Shown piece after piece: positions 63,036 to 64,000 of a stretch of DNA of 64,000 bases. Position numbers and translations under genes: made by a program. This DNA comes from Bog-756 sp963753905. Lineage in GTDB: Bacteria > Actinomycetota > Acidimicrobiia > Acidimicrobiales > RAAP-2. The notes below the pieces were generated by a model. It saw only the letters and a list, made by a program, of their open reading frames with translations. It was not told where the DNA came from and searched no databases. The stretch lies in assembly GCA_963753905.1 (NCBI GenBank), contig CAVWDZ010000001.1:2852001-2916000 (forward strand), in the 5' to 3' direction. The first letter of the stretch is position 1. Every line of letters begins with the position of its first letter.

Positions 63036-64000
63036 CGCCCGCCCCCGACCACGAGAGCCACCGGCTCGGCCACCAGGTCGGGACCGTCCGCGCCGCGCAC
63101 GACGACCTCGGCGAAGCTCCCCACCTCGAGATCGTGGGGAACGGCCACGATGCCGTCGATCTCCGGGGCCTCCCGGTACGACCGGGCCTCTCCCGGGGCG
63201 TCCACCAGCACCTCGATCGTGGACCCGATGAGCTCTTCGCGCCTGGACGCGGTGATCGCGTCCTGGAGCTCGGAGCATTCGCGGATCCGCTCGGCGACCA
63301 GCTCCCCGGCGACCTGCTCGTCGAGATCGGCGGCGTAGGTGCCCGCCTCGTTGCTGAACGGGAAGAACCCGACCCAGTCGAGCCGGGCCTCCTGGATCCA
63401 GGCCAGGAGCTGGTCGTGGTCCCCTTCGGTCTCCCCCGGATAGCCCACGATGAACGACGAGCGGAAGGCCGCTGCCGGCTCGGCGGCCCTGATCGATCGG
63501 ATCCGCTCGAGGAACCGCTCGCCCTCGCCCCAACGGCGCATGCGCTTGAGGAGCGGTCGGGAGACGTGCTGCAGCGAGAGGTCGAAGTAGGGGACACCCG
63601 TGGCGAGCACGGCCTCGACCAGCCGGTCGTCGAGTGTGGACGGATAGAGGTAGAGGAGGCGGGTCCACCGGACCCGTGCGGAGACCGCCGCGACCAGGTC
63701 GACGATGGGCCGGCGCCCGTTCGGCGCCGGTCCGTCGGGACCCGAGCGTGACCCACTGGTCGAACGGTCGAGGGCGAAGGAGGAGAGGTCCTGGGCCACG
63801 AGCACGACCTCGGACAGCGTGCCGTCGGCAGCACCCAGCTGGTCGACCTCGGCCAGGATCGACTGCGCGGTGCGCGAGCGCTGCTTGCCGCGGAAGGAGG
63901 GGATCGCGCAGAAGCCGCAGTTCCGGTCGCATCCCTCGGCGATCTTCACGTACGACCACGGCCTCGCCGACGCGGGCCTCGGGAGGTTCAACAGATCGAA
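63032..64000 (-). CDS. rimO: Ribosomal protein S12 methylthiotransferase, N-terminus beyond window
   Basis: Adds a methylthio group to Asp of ribosomal protein S12 with two 4Fe-4S clusters and S-adenosylmethionine. The radical SAM motif C-x3-C-x2-C is present as CDRNCGFC in YVKIAEGCDRNCGFCAIPSF, with the typical RGKQRSR after it; YFDLSLQHVSRPLLKRMRR and SSFIVGYPGETEGDHDQLL follow, and a C-terminal TRAM domain (EVLVDAPGEARSYREAPEID). The frame runs to the window end (FDLLNLPRP), so the N-terminal UPF0004 domain lies outside. Confidence 0.94.
   Translation of the reverse strand, partial: FDLLNLPRPASARPWSYVKIAEGCDRNCGFCAIPSFRGKQRSRTAQSILAEVDQLGAADGTLSEVVLVAQDLSSFALDRSTSGSRSGPDGPAPNGRRPIVDLVAAVSARVRWTRLLYLYPSTLDDRLVEAVLATGVPYFDLSLQHVSRPLLKRMRRWGEGERFLERIRSIRAAEPAAAFRSSFIVGYPGETEGDHDQLLAWIQEARLDWVGFFPFSNEAGTYAADLDEQVAGELVAERIRECSELQDAITASRREELIGSTIEVLVDAPGEARSYREAPEIDGIVAVPHDLEVGSFAEVVVRGADGPDLVAEPVALVVGGGR

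Overview
This is a high-GC actinobacterial chromosome fragment. Evidence includes mycothiol synthesis (mshA), a nickel superoxide dismutase with its maturation protease, an RsiG-type c-di-GMP-binding anti-sigma protein, an actinobacterial LexA box, many GTG starts with 4-base GTGA/ATGA overlaps, and the order rimO-pgsA-cinA-(insert)-recA. The mix (LLM flavin enzymes, Baeyer-Villiger monooxygenase, several SDRs, DUF3048, dimethylformamidase-like secreted protein) would suit an Acidimicrobiia-like lineage, but that placement is inference.

Layout. 1-7.6 kb is core: a leftward run sodX-rsiG-xre-mshA-ybjN-proC, with divergent sodN, a TraR/DksA zinc-finger protein, a class V aminotransferase, a beta-propeller lipoprotein and a GNAT acetyltransferase. 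At 8,453 lies tRNA-Lys(TTT), whose 3' part is repeated at 23,745-23,788. These two copies bound a ~15.3 kb integrative and mobilizable element: integrase, excisionase-like protein, VapBC, a MobF relaxase-helicase with hairpins upstream that may be oriT, then a cargo half with a pair of tyrosine recombinases (the second frameshifted), an IS3-family insertion with 26-bp ends, two lipoproteins and several orphan genes. No coupling protein or type IV secretion genes are seen, so it would need a helper to move. Several short repeats recur only inside this element.

24-36.8 kb: a 2001-residue secreted repeat protein (nine MBG-like repeats), about 1 kb with no gene, an ECF sigma factor with a coupled membrane protein, another membrane protein, a DUF6308-like protein and an ABC-2 type exporter pair. 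36.8-43.1 kb: a leftward catabolic cluster (SDR, LLM oxidoreductase, Baeyer-Villiger monooxygenase, two-domain SDR, amidohydrolase) with overlapping stops and starts, probably for a cyclic alcohol/ketone. 43.2-51.9 kb: an ECF41-type sigma factor coupled to an FAD oxidoreductase, two further SDRs and a very large Lhr helicase.

52-55 kb holds the most unusual arrangement: two divergent citrate-synthase-family genes, one fused to an N-terminal helix-turn-helix and one fused to N-terminal CBS domains, with a palindromic operator candidate between them. 55-58.3 kb: SnoaL-like protein, LLM oxidoreductase preceded by an 8-bp tandem repeat, and a Tat-exported dimethylformamidase-like protein. 58.3-64 kb: recA (with an SOS box), DUF3048 protein, cinA, pgsA and partial rimO.
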